Source: Pseudomonas lactucae
GTDB lineage: Bacteria > Pseudomonadota > Gammaproteobacteria > Pseudomonadales > Pseudomonadaceae
Assembly (NCBI RefSeq): GCF_016937615.1
Contig: NZ_JAFHKI010000006.1
Coordinates: 115,476 to 179,475, forward strand
DNA length: 64,000 bases
Reading direction: 5' to 3'
Shown: positions 1-12,128 of the stretch, one piece after another
How the letters are laid out: each line of letters opens with the position of its first letter
How positions within the stretch are numbered: the first letter of the stretch is position 1
Notes under the pieces: generated by a model
The model's database searches: none
What the model was told of the DNA's origin: nothing
The model's input: only the letters and a program-made list of their open reading frames with translations
Position numbers and translations under genes: made by a program

Positions 1-1071
1 GACCGAGCAAGGCTCACCGAACCACAAAGGCGCTTGGGCCGCCAGATAGGCATGCAGGTCGTCAAAGTTATCGGGTGCCAAGGTATCCAGATCACTGGGC
101 TGCGGGCTTTGGGTGAACTCAACTAGGGCTTCAGCGAGATAATCCCCAACCGACTCGCGGTCCTCGGCGATAACCGCACTGTCATTCAACACTTCACCAA
201 ACACATCACCGGCAAAGGCCAGCAAATCGCTAACGCCATCATCGCCCAGCGTTGCCGAAGTACCGACGCACACCAACTGGCCCGGCGGCGCCTTCAGACG
301 TCCCTTGAGACGGCGAATCAAACAGGCCAGATCAGTACCCTGCGCACCGTCAAAGGTATGCAGCTCATCCACCACCAAATAACGCAGCGTGTCCGGCTGC
401 TGATGCGCCCACAAAGGGGCATCTGCTGCACGCAGCAGAAGAAAGTCCAACATCTTGTAGTTGGTCAGCAGAATATCCGGCGGATTTTCACGCAGGGCAT
501 TGCGGTCGGTAATCACCGAATAACTGCCGCCACTCAATTCGGCGACCGTTTGCGACTCTACAGCCGGTGCATCGCCCACATACAAGCCTGCACGAATCCC
601 ACTAAGGCCAGCGGCCTTAACGATTTCCTTGGCCACGCGCCCAGATTGGTCGCTGGCCAAGGCATTCATGGGATAGAGGATGATCGCCTTGATGCCACGC
701 CGCCCCTCGGCACGCGCCACTCGACAATGCTCAAGGATCGGATATAGAAAGCACTCGGTCTTACCCGACCCCGTACCCGTTGCCACCAACGTGGATTGAG
801 CCTCTGATCCCGCCAGCCGCGCAAAAGCCTTGGCCTGATGTGCATGGGGCACAAAGCTGGCGGGTAACCAAGGAAAAGCTGGTAACCCGCCATTAAGCTG
901 CTTGCGAAATGGCAGTGGCAATGTCAGATATGGCCCTTTGAAGATATTGCTGCGCTCAGCCAAAAAGCGCTCCAGCAAGCCCTCAAAACCAGTAGTAGTG
1001 GACGGGAATGCGGTGCGCAGAAAGTCTGCGACGCCCTGAGTGACCTGCTGAGAAACGATAAGTGGCTGCAT
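1..1071 (-). CDS. drmA: DrmA-like DEAD/DEAH helicase, N-terminal part (runs off window)
   Basis: This is the first 357 codons of a large superfamily 2 helicase. It starts at the ATG at 1071 and stays open to base 1. A Walker A motif (TGTGSGKTE) lies near residues 97-105, motif II reads VVDELHTFDG near 232-241, and motif III reads GTSATLGDD. In class 1 DISARM, DrmA follows the SNF2 helicase DrmD and the methylase DrmMI, and the same order is seen here, with one extra gene in between. The start lies 5 bases after the stop of the DUF262 gene, so the two are probably co-transcribed. The C-terminal half, and the drmB and drmC expected after it, would lie left of the window. The helicase call is firm; the DrmA name rests mainly on context. 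Confidence 0.75.
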   Translation of the reverse strand, partial: MQPLIVSQQVTQGVADFLRTAFPSTTTGFEGLLERFLAERSNIFKGPYLTLPLPFRKQLNGGLPAFPWLPASFVPHAHQAKAFARLAGSEAQSTLVATGTGSGKTECFLYPILEHCRVARAEGRRGIKAIILYPMNALASDQSGRVAKEIVKAAGLSGIRAGLYVGDAPAVESQTVAELSGGSYSVITDRNALRENPPDILLTNYKMLDFLLLRAADAPLWAHQQPDTLRYLVVDELHTFDGAQGTDLACLIRRLKGRLKAPPGQLVCVGTSATLGDDGVSDLLAFAGDVFGEVLNDSAVIAEDRESVGDYLAEALVEFTQSPQPSDLDTLAPDNFDDLHAYLAAQAPLWFGEPCSV

Positions 1072-1076
1072 ATTTT

Positions 1077-2861
1077 TTACTCGGCAAGATCAGCTTCAGT
1101 GAGGGGCCATTTTTTCACTGAGAACTTGGCAATCTCGATGCTACGGGCAAGGATCGCATCCTTGGAAAAGGCTGGATTGGCACTAGCGTTCTTGGCCGCC
1201 CCCCCCTGGATTAACCTGAACTGCGAAGACCGGTACAATTTCTGATCGCGCATCTTGTTCTCCGCTGAGCAGTTATTGCAGGCACTGTTGATGCGCTTCT
1301 CAAGCGGTGCGAGATTACCGAGCAGATGGATATGCTCGAGATAGGCGTCTTCAGTGCGGAAACCATACAGACGGACGCCAAAGGAAGGCTCCTGCGGAAG
1401 AATATGCTCGATGGTCAGACCTGCAGTACTGATCTCGACCAGGTCTCCTATATCGAGCTGTGGCAAACCCACGGCGACTCTGGCTGCGCTCTCAGATTCC
1501 AACAAAACTCGCGCAAGCCCAGGGTTTCGGAACATCTCCTCCCCAGCCAAACGCGACTCGAACTTAGCGCTTGGCATAAACCGCTGACAAAAATTGATCA
1601 ACCGCTCAGCAATCTCCTCAGTGGTTAAATGACTAAACGCTCGCATGAGAGCAGCCATGTCGGCTTGCGGATTCGTACCCTGCAGTTTAAACACACGAAG
1701 GTCTGCGAGCTCAATCAACTCAAGCATCGAATAATTCAGATAGCTAGGTACTTGCACCTCCAGCATCTTCGAAGTGAACAGGCGGATGATCAGCGGGTAA
1801 AGCGTGGCCGAGAGATCCTGAACAACCAGCAGCAGATAAAGGCCTCGGTTGGTTCGCCCCCCCTCAGCCAAACCGAGCAGACCTTTAAAGAACACCTCCA
1901 AATCACTGACATAATCACTGATAAACCTGGCTAAGCGCTCCTTGTCGCCGCGCATGGCTTTGAGTGCCGGCTTGAGGAAAGACTCCAGAACTGTTTCAGA
2001 GGTTGCGTTGTAATCCGCCCCGGACTCCACATCGTGTTGCTCGCCGTTAAACGCGAAATAGTGATACCGCAGCACGTCGTCTTCCCGGAACGGATCACGA
2101 TTGATCAGACGAATCTGATAACCCGGCTCCGCCGCGAGCTTCTTGAGTTTGCTAAAGCTGCGGAAGGCCTCACCGAACTTATCAGCGATCATCGAATCCA
2201 ATTCGCCATCCAGAAAGCGATTGGAGTAATAGATCAACAAACTCTTGACGATATCCATCTTCGCCAAAGGTACCCCCCGGTCGTTGACCGACTGGAACAT
2301 GCGAATGGCTTTACCCTCATTGGCCTCGGTGAACTCAAGCACCTCAAGATGGCTGATGCTCAGCAACCAGCTCTTGATGGCTTCCTGTCCTTGGTGCACC
2401 TTGATGGCTCTGATGCGTTGGCGAATCCACTGGTAGGCAACCAGTAAACGCTGCTGGCCATCAGAATCAGGCTCTGGCATCTCATCATTCAGTAGTGCAG
2501 AAAAGAATGACTTGTTACTGCCAAGAACGGTGAACTTGGGGCCGTATACAGGATGCGTGATGTAGGTACTGCGGTAATGCTCCTTGATGGGCAACTCATC
2601 GACTGCATCAACCAAAGCATCGAGCAGCATGGTCAGCGTGGTAAGCCGCTGCTGACCATCCACCACTCGCACCGGTGCCATCTTTCCAGTCTGCGACAAG
2701 ATAAAGGTGCCCAGATAGTGGCCACCGCCCAGCTCCATCGCTTCCTCGATATCCTCAAACAAGTCGTCGATATTGCTGGTCGTCCAGGCGTAGTCACGCT
2801 GGTACGCGGGAATTTCCAGGGTCTTGCCGGTGAAGAACTGCTCGATGGTTTGGGTAGCCAA
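1077..2861 (-). CDS. DUF262/DUF1524 protein, GmrSD-like nuclease
   Basis: A 594-residue protein. The N-terminal DUF262 (ParB/GmrS-like NTPase) domain has IPAYQRDYAW near residues 18-27 and the hallmark DGQQR near 67-71. The C-terminal DUF1524 HNH-type domain has IEHILPQ near 483 followed by LGNLAPLEKRINSACNN. This single-chain arrangement is typical of GmrSD type IV restriction enzymes, which cut DNA with modified bases. The start is TTG at 2861, with AAGGA 9-10 bases upstream. The gene sits between the methylase and the helicase of a DISARM-like operon and overlaps neither, with 173 bases before it and 5 after. It may be an added layer against modified phage DNA or an independent passenger; the sequence does not decide. 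Confidence 0.85.
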   Translation of the reverse strand: MATQTIEQFFTGKTLEIPAYQRDYAWTTSNIDDLFEDIEEAMELGGGHYLGTFILSQTGKMAPVRVVDGQQRLTTLTMLLDALVDAVDELPIKEHYRSTYITHPVYGPKFTVLGSNKSFFSALLNDEMPEPDSDGQQRLLVAYQWIRQRIRAIKVHQGQEAIKSWLLSISHLEVLEFTEANEGKAIRMFQSVNDRGVPLAKMDIVKSLLIYYSNRFLDGELDSMIADKFGEAFRSFSKLKKLAAEPGYQIRLINRDPFREDDVLRYHYFAFNGEQHDVESGADYNATSETVLESFLKPALKAMRGDKERLARFISDYVSDLEVFFKGLLGLAEGGRTNRGLYLLLVVQDLSATLYPLIIRLFTSKMLEVQVPSYLNYSMLELIELADLRVFKLQGTNPQADMAALMRAFSHLTTEEIAERLINFCQRFMPSAKFESRLAGEEMFRNPGLARVLLESESAARVAVGLPQLDIGDLVEISTAGLTIEHILPQEPSFGVRLYGFRTEDAYLEHIHLLGNLAPLEKRINSACNNCSAENKMRDQKLYRSSQFRLIQGGAAKNASANPAFSKDAILARSIEIAKFSVKKWPLTEADLAE

Positions 2862-3034
2862 AATCCGTTTCCTTATGGTGGTAGCTCAGCGGTGTGCTGG
2901 TATCCAGGCTTTAGCGGCTAGCGCACGAAATAACGATGGCTCGCGCCATCACGCTTCAACATCTGTTGCTCATACAATCCGTCAGCAGAACTTTGAGCTG
3001 TCCGATATCCGCCTTGCTGAGTCCTCCAGTAGGG

Positions 3035-6000
3035 TTAGCAATGGTTCGCCTCCTTGGCAAAATGCGCCCAGGCTACGTGATAGTCAGCTTCGCGGTCAGC
3101 CAGCGTGAAAGGGGCGGTGTATTGGATGGTGCGGTGTATTGGGCCGCCGGGTTGGGTGTCGTCAAGGATAGGGCACTCGATGACGGTGCCGTCGGGGACT
3201 TGGGGTTGGCCGTTTTTGGGTTTTACATCTTCCCAACCGAGACGACCGGTTTTGGTGCTGCCATCGGGCAGGCGCACGGTGCAGCTGGCGTCGCGCTTGC
3301 CGGCCTTGCGCTGCAGGCCCACGCCCGCAAGCCCAATGTTCACGGTGAAGATGATGCGCCCCTGAGCGTCGTACCATGTGTCACGCTCGTTCTGATGCAT
3401 CACCGGGAACTGCACGCGGTAGATGGTGAGCAGTTCGTCAAGCGTGAGTCCGAGTGCCTGGGCAGCGAGCACGTCGATTTCCACCAGCGCCTGACGGCGA
3501 GCATAGTCGCTGCGCAGGGCACAGTTGCGCTGCCAGTCGGGGGTGAGCTGAGTGAAGAAGTCCTGCGTCAGGCGCGGGTCGTTACTGGCCCAACAATCCT
3601 GCTGAAAAGCGGGCTGCCAGCAGTCGCGCCAGAGGTCAGCGTAGTGAGTGGTGAGGCAGTTAAGTGTCAAGGTTCTCAACGCAGCAGCAGCCTGCATTTC
3701 CACCATAGGAAACTGCTCCCAGATAAAGTGCAGATTGCTTCGTCCGGTGGTTTTGATAAAGAAATCTGCGGTCAAAGACGACGAAAAGATCGCTTGATAC
3801 AGCAGGTGCTCAACGCTTTTGAATACGGTGCTTTGCACGCCGTTAATATGCGCCTGTCCCGGTGCTGCAATTGAGCCAATCAAAGTACGCTCACCTGACT
3901 GGGACAGCATGCCGCGAAAAGCCATGCGATAATACCTTGTCGCCGCTCTCGCTTCGCGCTCGCCCTCTTCCACCCAGCTCACCCTTGGCACACGACGGGC
4001 GTACTCCTGTGCGTCGCAGGCTGGTAGGTAGTTAGTACGCGCCAGGTAGTCGTCAGGTAGTAATTCAAGGTCGAGCGGATCATAAGCACGTGGAGTTGTG
4101 CAAACCATACGAGGTGTCTTGTAGAACGGATTACCGACAAAGAAATGCGGGCCGGACAGCACAAACTCGGCGGGATCAGAGACAAAACCGTCTTCGCTGG
4201 TGTTACGGCGGCAGATGGTGCCGTCCTTTTGCGCGCCAGTTTCGTGCCACATTTCAAGGGTGCCATAATTACCCTGCAGATCTCCGAGTCTTCTTGGTAC
4301 GCAGGCAAATTTTTCCAGCACTGCAACCAGCTCACGGCTATGTACCGCGGGCAAGCGGGCCTGCAATGCAGGAGTCCCAGGAATGTCATAGAGCTGAGCA
4401 AAGGTAGCCAGCAAGGCTTCATCCACTTCTATCACTCGACTGGCATGACCGGCCGTATTCCATCCACCTTCATTCCTTTTAATACCCGGAACGGAGCCAC
4501 CGCCAGTATGTTCCAGGCTGGCCGCTACCGTCGCTGTCGCGAACAGGTTGGCCATTGTCCGGAAGCGAATCTCGTTCTGAACACGCCCATAAACGTTGAT
4601 GGAATATCGGACCCAGATCATCACTTCCTGAAACAACAGATTCACATTGGTGAACTGGTAATGCGCCTTCAAGCGAGGATATAGGGATGCGCGCAGCTCT
4701 CCCGCCTTGGGGTCGTCATACACCCCCTCGGGGTGCAGTAGCGCCTGTACGCCACTACCGATCTGCCACACCAGCGGCAGAAAGCATTTGTACAGATTGT
4801 TCTGCTGACCCTTGAGTAGCGGATAGTTCTGTACGGCGTTGAGAAACTGCCCCATACCTTCTGTAGCCACGCACTCAGCCAGAAAATCAGCCTTTGCGTG
4901 CGGCAAGGCGGCAAACACCGCTTCACGCTGATCCGCCGTCTGCTTGGCGCTAAGCTTACGAATGGCAAAACGCGGATCAAAGTCCGAGAGCAGCGCCTGC
5001 TCGTTCCACTCCACCTTGATCCAAGGCGGGTTACCCAGCACTACATCAAAGCCGCCACGATCCTTGAAGACATCAGCAAACTCCAGCGCCCAATGCATAA
5101 AGTGCTGCTGGCCGGCCACTTGCTGCGCCACCTGCAGTTGAGGCAAGGCGTTGATCAGCGCGGCGATATCGACATAGCCGTAACGGTCACGCTCGGGAGC
5201 AAAGTCCAGCCCCTGCTGCGGGTGGGTTTCTGGGAATAGATCATCCGCCGACACACTGTTCAGGCTGGCATTGCCGAGCAGTACAGTTTCCAGCACAAAC
5301 CACCAGTGTTCGCGGCTAGGCAACTCGCTGGCTTTATCCAGTGGCCAGAACCACAGGGCGCACCAGGCATCCATCACCAGTTTGAGGCGACGGTATGGGC
5401 TGGCATTTTTCTGCGCTTCGCTAAGCATTTCCCGCTGGTAGGCGGCATCTTTCTGCGCGGTGCTAGTCGGAGCGCGGTTCGCGGCCGGGTCGGGCCATAC
5501 ATGAAGCTCATCGCAAGTAGCGGCGCGCACACGGGCCAACTCCTGGGCGTGTTGCTGCCAGAGCTGCTCGGTGGCAACACTTAGCGCCTGTACCCGTTTG
5601 ATTTCATCGCTACTCAGCGGCGCAGTAAAGGCGTTGCGCCATTGTTTGAATTGGTTGAAGGCCGCGGGCTTCAGTGCCTTTATCACCTTATCGCTGACCA
5701 TACCCATGCCTTCAGCAGGTAGCAAAAAGTGGTATACATCGGTAGCGGCGGGCACTTGTGTGAGTGGCAAAGCACGCGGCGCGGCAGCGCGCCAGTCGCG
5801 TTCGGGCAGACCGTTTTCACCCCTGCCCGGGCTGAGCTGGGCGGTGCTAAACAGTTCGCGTCGCGCGCCCACCAGGGAGTTACCGTTGTACAGCTGCAAG
5901 CCAAACCACGGCACATGGCTGCCTTTGAAAATGGCGTTGAGCCACAAGGAGACTTCGGCTAGCTCCACCGCAATGGGGTTGAGGTCCACACCGAAGACAT

Positions 6001-7957
6001 TGCTGTCGGCAATGAACATCTTCACCCGCTGTTTTTCTTCGGTGTACTGCTCGTGCGGGATAGTGCGGCCCAGCTCCTTCTGCTTGGCCTGCAGATAAGC
6101 TTCGGCTAATTGGCTGACGGCCTCGTTCAAGAACGCAGCGCTACCCATGGCCGGCTCGCACACGGTGAGCTTCAGAATTTCATCTGCCGACTTGCCGGGG
6201 ACAATCTCCTTCAGCGCATGCTCGACCAGGCATTTGGTCAGCACTTCCGGGGTGTAATAGCTCGCCGATTTCTCGCGGGCACGACCGGCCAGGCGATAGA
6301 TAAAACTGCCCTTAGGATGAATCTTCGTATTGCCACCAAACAAGCGTTCAGCGTCTGTATAGTGGCTGATGCTACTAGCAGGTACAAAATACGCCGCATC
6401 CAGCGGGTTGACCTCGGCATCTTTTTTCTTGTCGGCGGCGCTGGGGGTATCGAGGCCTTCCTCTCTGTCCGTATCACTCTCGCTCGAATCGTCTTCTTCG
6501 CTCTCGTCGCCCGTACTTGCCTTCTTACCCTTGGGGTCAGGGCGTACCTCGTAGAGATCTTCTTCGGCGAAAAAGCCACGGAAGGACAGCAGCGATTCGT
6601 ACACCGCACCCAGTTGGTTGATACCGAGGGTGCCATAGCTGATACGCCCACGACGGCTCTTGCCACCGCCCCGGGACAATGACATTAGCTCGATCACTTT
6701 CTGCAGCACCGAGTTACGCAGCTTCACGCTACCCAGTAGCGGTGTGCGCGTAGGGTCAAACAGGTGTCCTTGTAGCGGCGCGATGGTGAAGCCGTTGTCG
6801 AGCAAGCTATCATGACTGCCACCCAAGTCGAGCTGACTCGCCCTGGCATCCCGGTGCGGATAGCCTTGCCAGATCAAGCCAAAGAGCTGCCTGAGGCTGT
6901 CGTGAAAATAGAAACCTTCCTGAGCTTCGCTGGTGATCAGCGGGGTTTGTTCCAATTCGCGCAGGTGCTCGATGCTGTAGCCCTTGAGGTAGGCCTCGGC
7001 ATCGATGGGCGCATACCCCAGCTCGGGCCGCGCCTCGATATAAAACATAAACAGCAGACGGTACATGTAGCGCAGGCTTTCACGACTGAGCTGGTCGGCT
7101 AGGTCGGTATCGTTACGCTCAAACACCTTCTCTTTGGCCACCGTGCGTTTGTACCATATAGCCTCATTGGCAATCAGCTCAATGCATTCACGTAGGGCGT
7201 ATTTGAGATCAGTGGATACCTCAAAGGCATGCTTGTGCGAGCTGTCGTCCAGGCTGTCGAGCAGCGCCACGCCGCCTTCCACCGGAAGCACCGACTGGCT
7301 GCCCAGCAGCGCGGCCATAGCGCGGAATTGCTTGTCATCACGCGGACCGAACAGTTCCGGCAGGTTGAAGCGCAGCAGTGCCTTGCGCCCCCATTTGCTG
7401 CGCTCGATCAGCAGCCACTCTTCATGGTGCAGCAGCAATACCCAGCGTGGCGGGTGGTCGTCGGCAAACAGGCGTTTGCTGAGGGTTTCCTCCCAATCGC
7501 TGTGGGCATATTTACCTTTGCCTTGTTCACTGGCCGCCGGCGCAAGCAATTGCAGTGGGCTGTTCTCGTCGTCTTCCGCATTGGCAATAGCTGCCGCAAC
7601 AACCAACAGCGGCTGGTGCTTGGCATCGCGGTACACCGCGAGCACCGGCAATTCGCCTTCGGCCAACGTAAGGTTCTGAGGCACTAGCTCGTAACCTAGG
7701 GCAGCGAGCAGAGGCTGCACTAAGTCAATAAACAGGCTGGCGCGCTCGCTAGTTTTGCGCTCATTCAGAAAGCGCTCGCGGGCACGGAAGTAACCATTAG
7801 CGCCCGCAGCAGTGCGCAGACGAGCGACGGGGCTTTGCGCGCCCTGCTCTTTCCATTGGTCAAACAGCGGCTTGAGGTCTTTTTCGAGGATCTCGTCCAG
7901 GTAGTGCTGGCTGTAGAACTCGTTGGCATTGGTGAGGCCGGTGATGGCAAAACTCAT
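3035..7957 (-). CDS. drmMI: DrmMI-like adenine-specific DNA methyltransferase
   Basis: A 1640-residue class I N6-adenine methylase of the large PglX/Eco57I-like type. The SAM-binding motif is [10 protein letters not shown] near residue 600. The catalytic NPPW ([13 protein letters not shown]) is near residue 975. An acidic, low-complexity linker rich in Glu, Asp and Ser lies near 475-510. In DISARM the methylase marks host DNA so that the system spares it. The ATG at 7957 has a strong ribosome site, AAGGAAGG, 8 bases upstream. It lies 14 bases after the stop of the SNF2 helicase. Both neighbours and the size fit DrmMI of class 1 DISARM; a BREX PglX is less likely because no BREX partners are present. 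The reading frame is intact. Confidence 0.8.
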   Translation of the reverse strand: MSFAITGLTNANEFYSQHYLDEILEKDLKPLFDQWKEQGAQSPVARLRTAAGANGYFRARERFLNERKTSERASLFIDLVQPLLAALGYELVPQNLTLAEGELPVLAVYRDAKHQPLLVVAAAIANAEDDENSPLQLLAPAASEQGKGKYAHSDWEETLSKRLFADDHPPRWVLLLHHEEWLLIERSKWGRKALLRFNLPELFGPRDDKQFRAMAALLGSQSVLPVEGGVALLDSLDDSSHKHAFEVSTDLKYALRECIELIANEAIWYKRTVAKEKVFERNDTDLADQLSRESLRYMYRLLFMFYIEARPELGYAPIDAEAYLKGYSIEHLRELEQTPLITSEAQEGFYFHDSLRQLFGLIWQGYPHRDARASQLDLGGSHDSLLDNGFTIAPLQGHLFDPTRTPLLGSVKLRNSVLQKVIELMSLSRGGGKSRRGRISYGTLGINQLGAVYESLLSFRGFFAEEDLYEVRPDPKGKKASTGDESEEDDSSESDTDREEGLDTPSAADKKKDAEVNPLDAAYFVPASSISHYTDAERLFGGNTKIHPKGSFIYRLAGRAREKSASYYTPEVLTKCLVEHALKEIVPGKSADEILKLTVCEPAMGSAAFLNEAVSQLAEAYLQAKQKELGRTIPHEQYTEEKQRVKMFIADSNVFGVDLNPIAVELAEVSLWLNAIFKGSHVPWFGLQLYNGNSLVGARRELFSTAQLSPGRGENGLPERDWRAAAPRALPLTQVPAATDVYHFLLPAEGMGMVSDKVIKALKPAAFNQFKQWRNAFTAPLSSDEIKRVQALSVATEQLWQQHAQELARVRAATCDELHVWPDPAANRAPTSTAQKDAAYQREMLSEAQKNASPYRRLKLVMDAWCALWFWPLDKASELPSREHWWFVLETVLLGNASLNSVSADDLFPETHPQQGLDFAPERDRYGYVDIAALINALPQLQVAQQVAGQQHFMHWALEFADVFKDRGGFDVVLGNPPWIKVEWNEQALLSDFDPRFAIRKLSAKQTADQREAVFAALPHAKADFLAECVATEGMGQFLNAVQNYPLLKGQQNNLYKCFLPLVWQIGSGVQALLHPEGVYDDPKAGELRASLYPRLKAHYQFTNVNLLFQEVMIWVRYSINVYGRVQNEIRFRTMANLFATATVAASLEHTGGGSVPGIKRNEGGWNTAGHASRVIEVDEALLATFAQLYDIPGTPALQARLPAVHSRELVAVLEKFACVPRRLGDLQGNYGTLEMWHETGAQKDGTICRRNTSEDGFVSDPAEFVLSGPHFFVGNPFYKTPRMVCTTPRAYDPLDLELLPDDYLARTNYLPACDAQEYARRVPRVSWVEEGEREARAATRYYRMAFRGMLSQSGERTLIGSIAAPGQAHINGVQSTVFKSVEHLLYQAIFSSSLTADFFIKTTGRSNLHFIWEQFPMVEMQAAAALRTLTLNCLTTHYADLWRDCWQPAFQQDCWASNDPRLTQDFFTQLTPDWQRNCALRSDYARRQALVEIDVLAAQALGLTLDELLTIYRVQFPVMHQNERDTWYDAQGRIIFTVNIGLAGVGLQRKAGKRDASCTVRLPDGSTKTGRLGWEDVKPKNGQPQVPDGTVIECPILDDTQPGGPIHRTIQYTAPFTLADREADYHVAWAHFAKEANHC

Positions 7958-7971
7958 GCTGTATTCCTTCC

Positions 7972-10836
7972 TTAAGCCATCAGTGCGGCAACAACGGTGA
8001 ACTGAGCGCGGTCATCCAGTTGCAGGGTGTCGCGAATCCATTGTTGGTAGTTGCTGAACAGGTCTGCGGTGGCGCTTTCTTTCTGCTTACGTTTGGCTGC
8101 GATGACCTGTTCTATACCCTTGGCGAAATCGATTTCCAGCTGTTCGTTGTGTTTGAGCTGCAGGGTTTGCAGTTTGGCCAACTCGCGCTCCAGACGTTGG
8201 CGGCAGTTGGCATCGAAGGCCTGCTTGATCGGTTTGATGTGTTTTTCAGCTGCCTGAATAACCGCCGGTAGTGCACTTTGCAGGGCACGGCTGTCGGGCG
8301 CCTGACCATCGTTGGCCTGGGCTTTCGCGGTGCTGGTGAGTCCTGTGCGCTGTAGTGTTTCCGCCAGGCTGAGTACGCCTACCACCTGCCCAGCAGCATC
8401 GAGCTGTACACCGAGCCACTCGGCTAGCACGGCTTGACCCCGGCGATTGGGCACCTGGGCGAGCACCAGCACGATGGCTTCGCCTGCGGTCAGCCCCTTC
8501 GCAACGCGCAGCAGCGGCGCACGCTGGCGACGAAACAGTGCCATAAGTTTGTAGTCGAGCCACTGGGCAATTGGGTTGAGCGCCCAGAGGTAGTGCAGCT
8601 GCGGCCAGGCATTGGTGTCGCGCGCCTGTTTGATGGCCTCTTCAACCACAGCCTTATCGGCGCTCAAGGCAAAGGTATTATCGTTCGGCCACATTTCGCT
8701 GGCCAGATCACGCTTGAGCACCTGGGCAAGGTCGCGACTGGGCTGGAAGCTCAGCGTGCGGCTGGCATCATCCGTTTTGATTGCAGCATGTTCGCGCGGC
8801 GACTGTTGCGCCAGCCAGCGCAAGGCATCGCGAAGGTAAATGTAGCTGTCGTTAAACAGACTGGTGAGTTCAGCAGTGGGCACCATGAGCACTGCTGTGC
8901 TGGCGGGCGCAACGCTATCAGTGCCGGGTACGTTCGCGCCCCACAGGGCTTCGAAAGGGTCGATATCATCCCCAGCCAGTAGCGCGGCGAATTCCTCGAC
9001 AGGGCGGTTGCCTTCAATGGCCTTGGCCACTTCGAAGGCTTCCAGCTCCTCGTCATACAGCCCCATAAAGGCTGATGGATCGCCGATATTCTTCGCCGCC
9101 TGCACGTCCTTAGCAATCAGGATTTCCAGGTAGCGCAAGTCACCGCGAATTCTCTCGTGGCGAGGTTCTGTCAGCAGGTAGCCGATTTTCGGGGCATGCA
9201 GTTGACCATATCGATCCACACGACCATTGCGCTGCTGGAACACCATCAGTGACCAGGAAATATCGAAGTGGATCAGCCGATGAGCTTGGTAGTGCAGGTT
9301 AAGACCTTCGGAGGCCACATCCGAGGCAATCAGCAGGCGCAGGGGCGAATGGGTTTTGCCGAAATCTTCGACCGCCTGCTGGATGTCCTGGTCAGGCAAT
9401 TGGCCGTGCAGGATGGCTACGGCGTTGTCTTTTAACCCCAAGGCCTTGGGCAGCTCTAGCTGGAGGAATTTCAGTGTTTCCACTCGCTCGGTGAAGATCA
9501 CCAGGCGGTCACTTGGATCTTTGCCATCCCAACGCCAGTGCTGACCTTGTTTGAGCTGGCTGATGAGGTGCTGGAATTTGCTGAATTTGTCGGCACTGAT
9601 GGCCTGCACCAGAACTTGAAGATCACGCAGCCCCTCAAGATCAGGATGGCGTGCGTCTTTTACCTCGAGCTTTCGGATGCGCTCTTTCAGCGTTTGTAGG
9701 CAGGCTGCCGGGGAAGAGAACAGCGCCTTTTCCAGCACGGTGCGGAACAACATGGCACCGTCGCGCGCACCGGTCCCGTCGCTATTAAGTTTGAGCTCGG
9801 CTAGGGCATCGAAGGCGAGGTTTTCCGCCGGGCTTGCGGCGCAGGCCAAACGAAACACTTCTCGCTCTGGGAACTCCTGCGTCATCTGCTCGCGCACGTC
9901 TTTCTTGAAACGGCGAACAAAGAGGTGATCGACATCCTCACGGGTGTAGTCGGCCCCTGCTGGTAGCACCGTGGGGTCGAGCATGCGCACGAGGCTGGCG
10001 AAGCTGTCTTTTTTGCCGTTGTGCGGCGTGGCGGTGAGCAAGATCAGTGCATCGGAGCGTTGCGAGAGTAACTCAGCCAAGCGATTACTTTGGGTACGAT
10101 TGCCCTTGTAGGAAACGTTGTGGGCTTCGTCGATGATGATCAGATCCCACCAGGCGCTTTCCAGGTAGTGCCGGTACTCGCTGTCGCGCTTCAAGGTATC
10201 GACCGAGATTATGGTGCGGTCGAAGTAGTTGAAGGGATTGTGATTGGCAGGGATATCGCGACGAATGCGCTGAATACCGGCTGAGTCCAGGCGGGTGAGC
10301 GGGATGGTAAAGCGGTTCCAGAACTCCTGCTGAAACTGGCGCATCATACTTTTGGTAGTGACCACCAAAATGCGGCGCGCTTTACCTCTGCGCATCAACT
10401 CAGCAGTAAGGATGCCGGCCTCAAGGGTTTTACCTAGGCCTACTGTATCCGCAATGAGCAAGCGCGGGCGCAGCTGCTGCAAGACCTGATGAGCGGGCTG
10501 CAACTGAAACGGCAGCGCATCCATGACCCCATGCTGACCAATCACTACCGACTCGCTTTGCAGCGCCGACTGACGCAGACGCGCCTCGATAAACAGCCGC
10601 GAAGCAATAAATGTGGGCGATTCGTCGTACACCAGCTCAGTCTTTGCTGGGTCAATCAGCGTGACGCCTTCGAGTTCAGTGAGGAAAAGCGCATGACGAT
10701 TGCGCACGGTTTCCGACACGCCTATGCAGGAGAGCTGCCAGCCACCAAGATTGCATTGGTCGGCATTCTGGATAATCCACTCTTCATCGCGGATCACTGC
10801 ACGTGCACCGGGGGCTGGGGCTTGGGTCAGTTGCAT
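7972..10836 (-). CDS. drmD: DrmD-like SNF2 family helicase
   Basis: A 954-residue SNF2/RapA-type ATPase. Walker A is [13 protein letters not shown] near residues 128-140, and motif II is IIIDEAHNV near 233-241. Motif III is [10 protein letters not shown], and the helicase C-terminal domain contains [14 protein letters not shown] and [13 protein letters not shown] (motif VI). It is the first gene of the minus-strand operon and is followed at 14 bases by the giant methylase. DrmD is the SNF2-like helicase that opens class 1 DISARM loci. The promoter should lie in the roughly 500 bases to the right. The SNF2 family call is secure; the DISARM assignment depends on gene order. Confidence 0.8.
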   Translation of the reverse strand: MQLTQAPAPGARAVIRDEEWIIQNADQCNLGGWQLSCIGVSETVRNRHALFLTELEGVTLIDPAKTELVYDESPTFIASRLFIEARLRQSALQSESVVIGQHGVMDALPFQLQPAHQVLQQLRPRLLIADTVGLGKTLEAGILTAELMRRGKARRILVVTTKSMMRQFQQEFWNRFTIPLTRLDSAGIQRIRRDIPANHNPFNYFDRTIISVDTLKRDSEYRHYLESAWWDLIIIDEAHNVSYKGNRTQSNRLAELLSQRSDALILLTATPHNGKKDSFASLVRMLDPTVLPAGADYTREDVDHLFVRRFKKDVREQMTQEFPEREVFRLACAASPAENLAFDALAELKLNSDGTGARDGAMLFRTVLEKALFSSPAACLQTLKERIRKLEVKDARHPDLEGLRDLQVLVQAISADKFSKFQHLISQLKQGQHWRWDGKDPSDRLVIFTERVETLKFLQLELPKALGLKDNAVAILHGQLPDQDIQQAVEDFGKTHSPLRLLIASDVASEGLNLHYQAHRLIHFDISWSLMVFQQRNGRVDRYGQLHAPKIGYLLTEPRHERIRGDLRYLEILIAKDVQAAKNIGDPSAFMGLYDEELEAFEVAKAIEGNRPVEEFAALLAGDDIDPFEALWGANVPGTDSVAPASTAVLMVPTAELTSLFNDSYIYLRDALRWLAQQSPREHAAIKTDDASRTLSFQPSRDLAQVLKRDLASEMWPNDNTFALSADKAVVEEAIKQARDTNAWPQLHYLWALNPIAQWLDYKLMALFRRQRAPLLRVAKGLTAGEAIVLVLAQVPNRRGQAVLAEWLGVQLDAAGQVVGVLSLAETLQRTGLTSTAKAQANDGQAPDSRALQSALPAVIQAAEKHIKPIKQAFDANCRQRLERELAKLQTLQLKHNEQLEIDFAKGIEQVIAAKRKQKESATADLFSNYQQWIRDTLQLDDRAQFTVVAALMA

Positions 10837-11360
10837 TGGTGCAATCCTTGTCAGGGCACTAGGTACACAGAAAACTGCATTAAGATAAATCGATCGCCTA
10901 ATAAACCCAGACAGATCGGCACTCCGCTGATCAATTCATTACCGCTCAGTCGCGGCATGAGCCGATGCATTTTCAGCAGTGATAACGTCCGTCGAGGACG
11001 CCACCACGTCTATCTGGCGGGTGGCACTTTACCAGCTTTGCGCTTATTGGAACGGGCGGGGTTTCAACAGATAGGGTCATCAAGGATGCCAAAACGAAAG
11101 GACCTTGAAAGGGATGGTCGTAAAGACGGCCTCCGTCACCTCGAATCATCCACATGGTTGGCATATTGGTTCGCGCACCATCCTAGATTGGGGTAAAAAT
11201 GCAGCAAGGGTGATAGCCTTTTGGAATGCAATTGATCATAACTGATACTCGACAGACGCAAGGCGATTAGCCATCATCAACTGCTATCGTTTTCCCTTTT
11301 GCGAGTCGCGGTACCGCTTCTACCGCTCGCCTTTGCATCGGACGCTCCCCCTTGAACGTA
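10837..11360. other. intergenic region with divergent promoters expected
   Basis: About 520 bases separate the divergent drmD-like gene and the peptidase gene. I see no convincing gene. One open frame on the plus strand (10957-11196, 79 codons) has no clear ribosome site and no recognisable motif. Promoters for the DISARM operon (leftward) and the peptidase/DUF726 pair (rightward) must lie here, but I could not pick out clear -35/-10 boxes. Confidence 0.5.
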
Positions 11361-12026
11361 ATGAATGTAATGCCTCAGCTTTCCCTTTCGCGATCTGGAC
11401 CGGTGAACGAAGCCGGCGAGGCGGTGCACTTCCGCCAGGGGGATCTCGACGGGGCCTGTGGCCCCTATAGCTTGATGATGGCACTGGTAGCCAATGGCAT
11501 TGTTACCCGCTTTGAAGCGAGTTACATGGGGTTGCACGATGGTCGAACCCGATTGGGAAAATTTTATAACCGGTTGATTGAGTTCGGTGGGCTAATCAAT
11601 AACGGCACCGACGAGTACGACCTGGATTGGTTACTGGATTGCTTTCGTAACCAGCTCAGCCTGAAGAAATTCAACGGCACTACCCGTTCACTTGTCACTG
11701 ATTTGGTCGCAGCGGTAACCGCTGGGTACTCAACGATTGTCGGCGTGGACTGGCCAGGCGGCGAGGGTCATTGGCTATTGGTGGTCGGCTATCAGAGTCA
11801 GGTGATTGACGGTCCGGAAGGTCGGGCCAAAACCATAGTGACTCACTTTTTGTGTCTAGACCCCTTCTTGGAAGCGCCCAGAGTGTCGCTTTGGAATGCC
11901 GTGCTAGAAGTCCAAACGACGGAAGGTACGGTAGTGAACGCCGGTCGTTATCCGTCCAACCATTGGGGTGGTCTCGAGCCTACGAAATGCCGGATTACCA
12001 ATGGCCTGGGTATCGGCAAGCGATAA
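11361..12026 (+). CDS. papain-like (C39-type) cysteine peptidase, putative
   Basis: A protein of about 221 residues with the signature of a papain-fold peptidase. The segment DGACGPYSLMMAL places a Cys near residue 32 after an oxyanion-type residue. GHWLLVVGY supplies a His near 137, and LCLDPF supplies an Asp after it. CGP at the nucleophile and HW plus LDP later are typical of C39-like and related peptidases. The ATG at 11361 or the one at 11370 is the likely start; a TTG at 11352 is also in frame. No signal peptide is visible, so the protein is probably cytosolic. The next gene, a DUF726-type hydrolase, follows by about 100 bases on the same strand. Substrate and role are unknown; a toxin, effector or defence role is guesswork from location. 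Confidence 0.6.
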   Translation: MNVMPQLSLSRSGPVNEAGEAVHFRQGDLDGACGPYSLMMALVANGIVTRFEASYMGLHDGRTRLGKFYNRLIEFGGLINNGTDEYDLDWLLDCFRNQLSLKKFNGTTRSLVTDLVAAVTAGYSTIVGVDWPGGEGHWLLVVGYQSQVIDGPEGRAKTIVTHFLCLDPFLEAPRVSLWNAVLEVQTTEGTVVNAGRYPSNHWGGLEPTKCRITNGLGIGKR

Positions 12027-12128
12027 GCGCGGCGATGCTTGTTATCCAGTGTAAACGACAGCGCTTGCGCTAAAAGAGTACCCCCGAGCTCATACCAGAA
12101 AGCCCCTACCAACTGGCGACCGTCGAGG

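Noticed and set aside
2936..3874. 312-codon plus-strand frame over the end of the methylase gene
   Set aside because: Mostly antisense to the DrmMI coding sequence, with no motif of its own.
10957..11196. 79-codon plus-strand frame in the DISARM/peptidase gap
   Set aside because: No ribosome site and no motif; composition rich in Arg, Ser and His as in non-coding frames.
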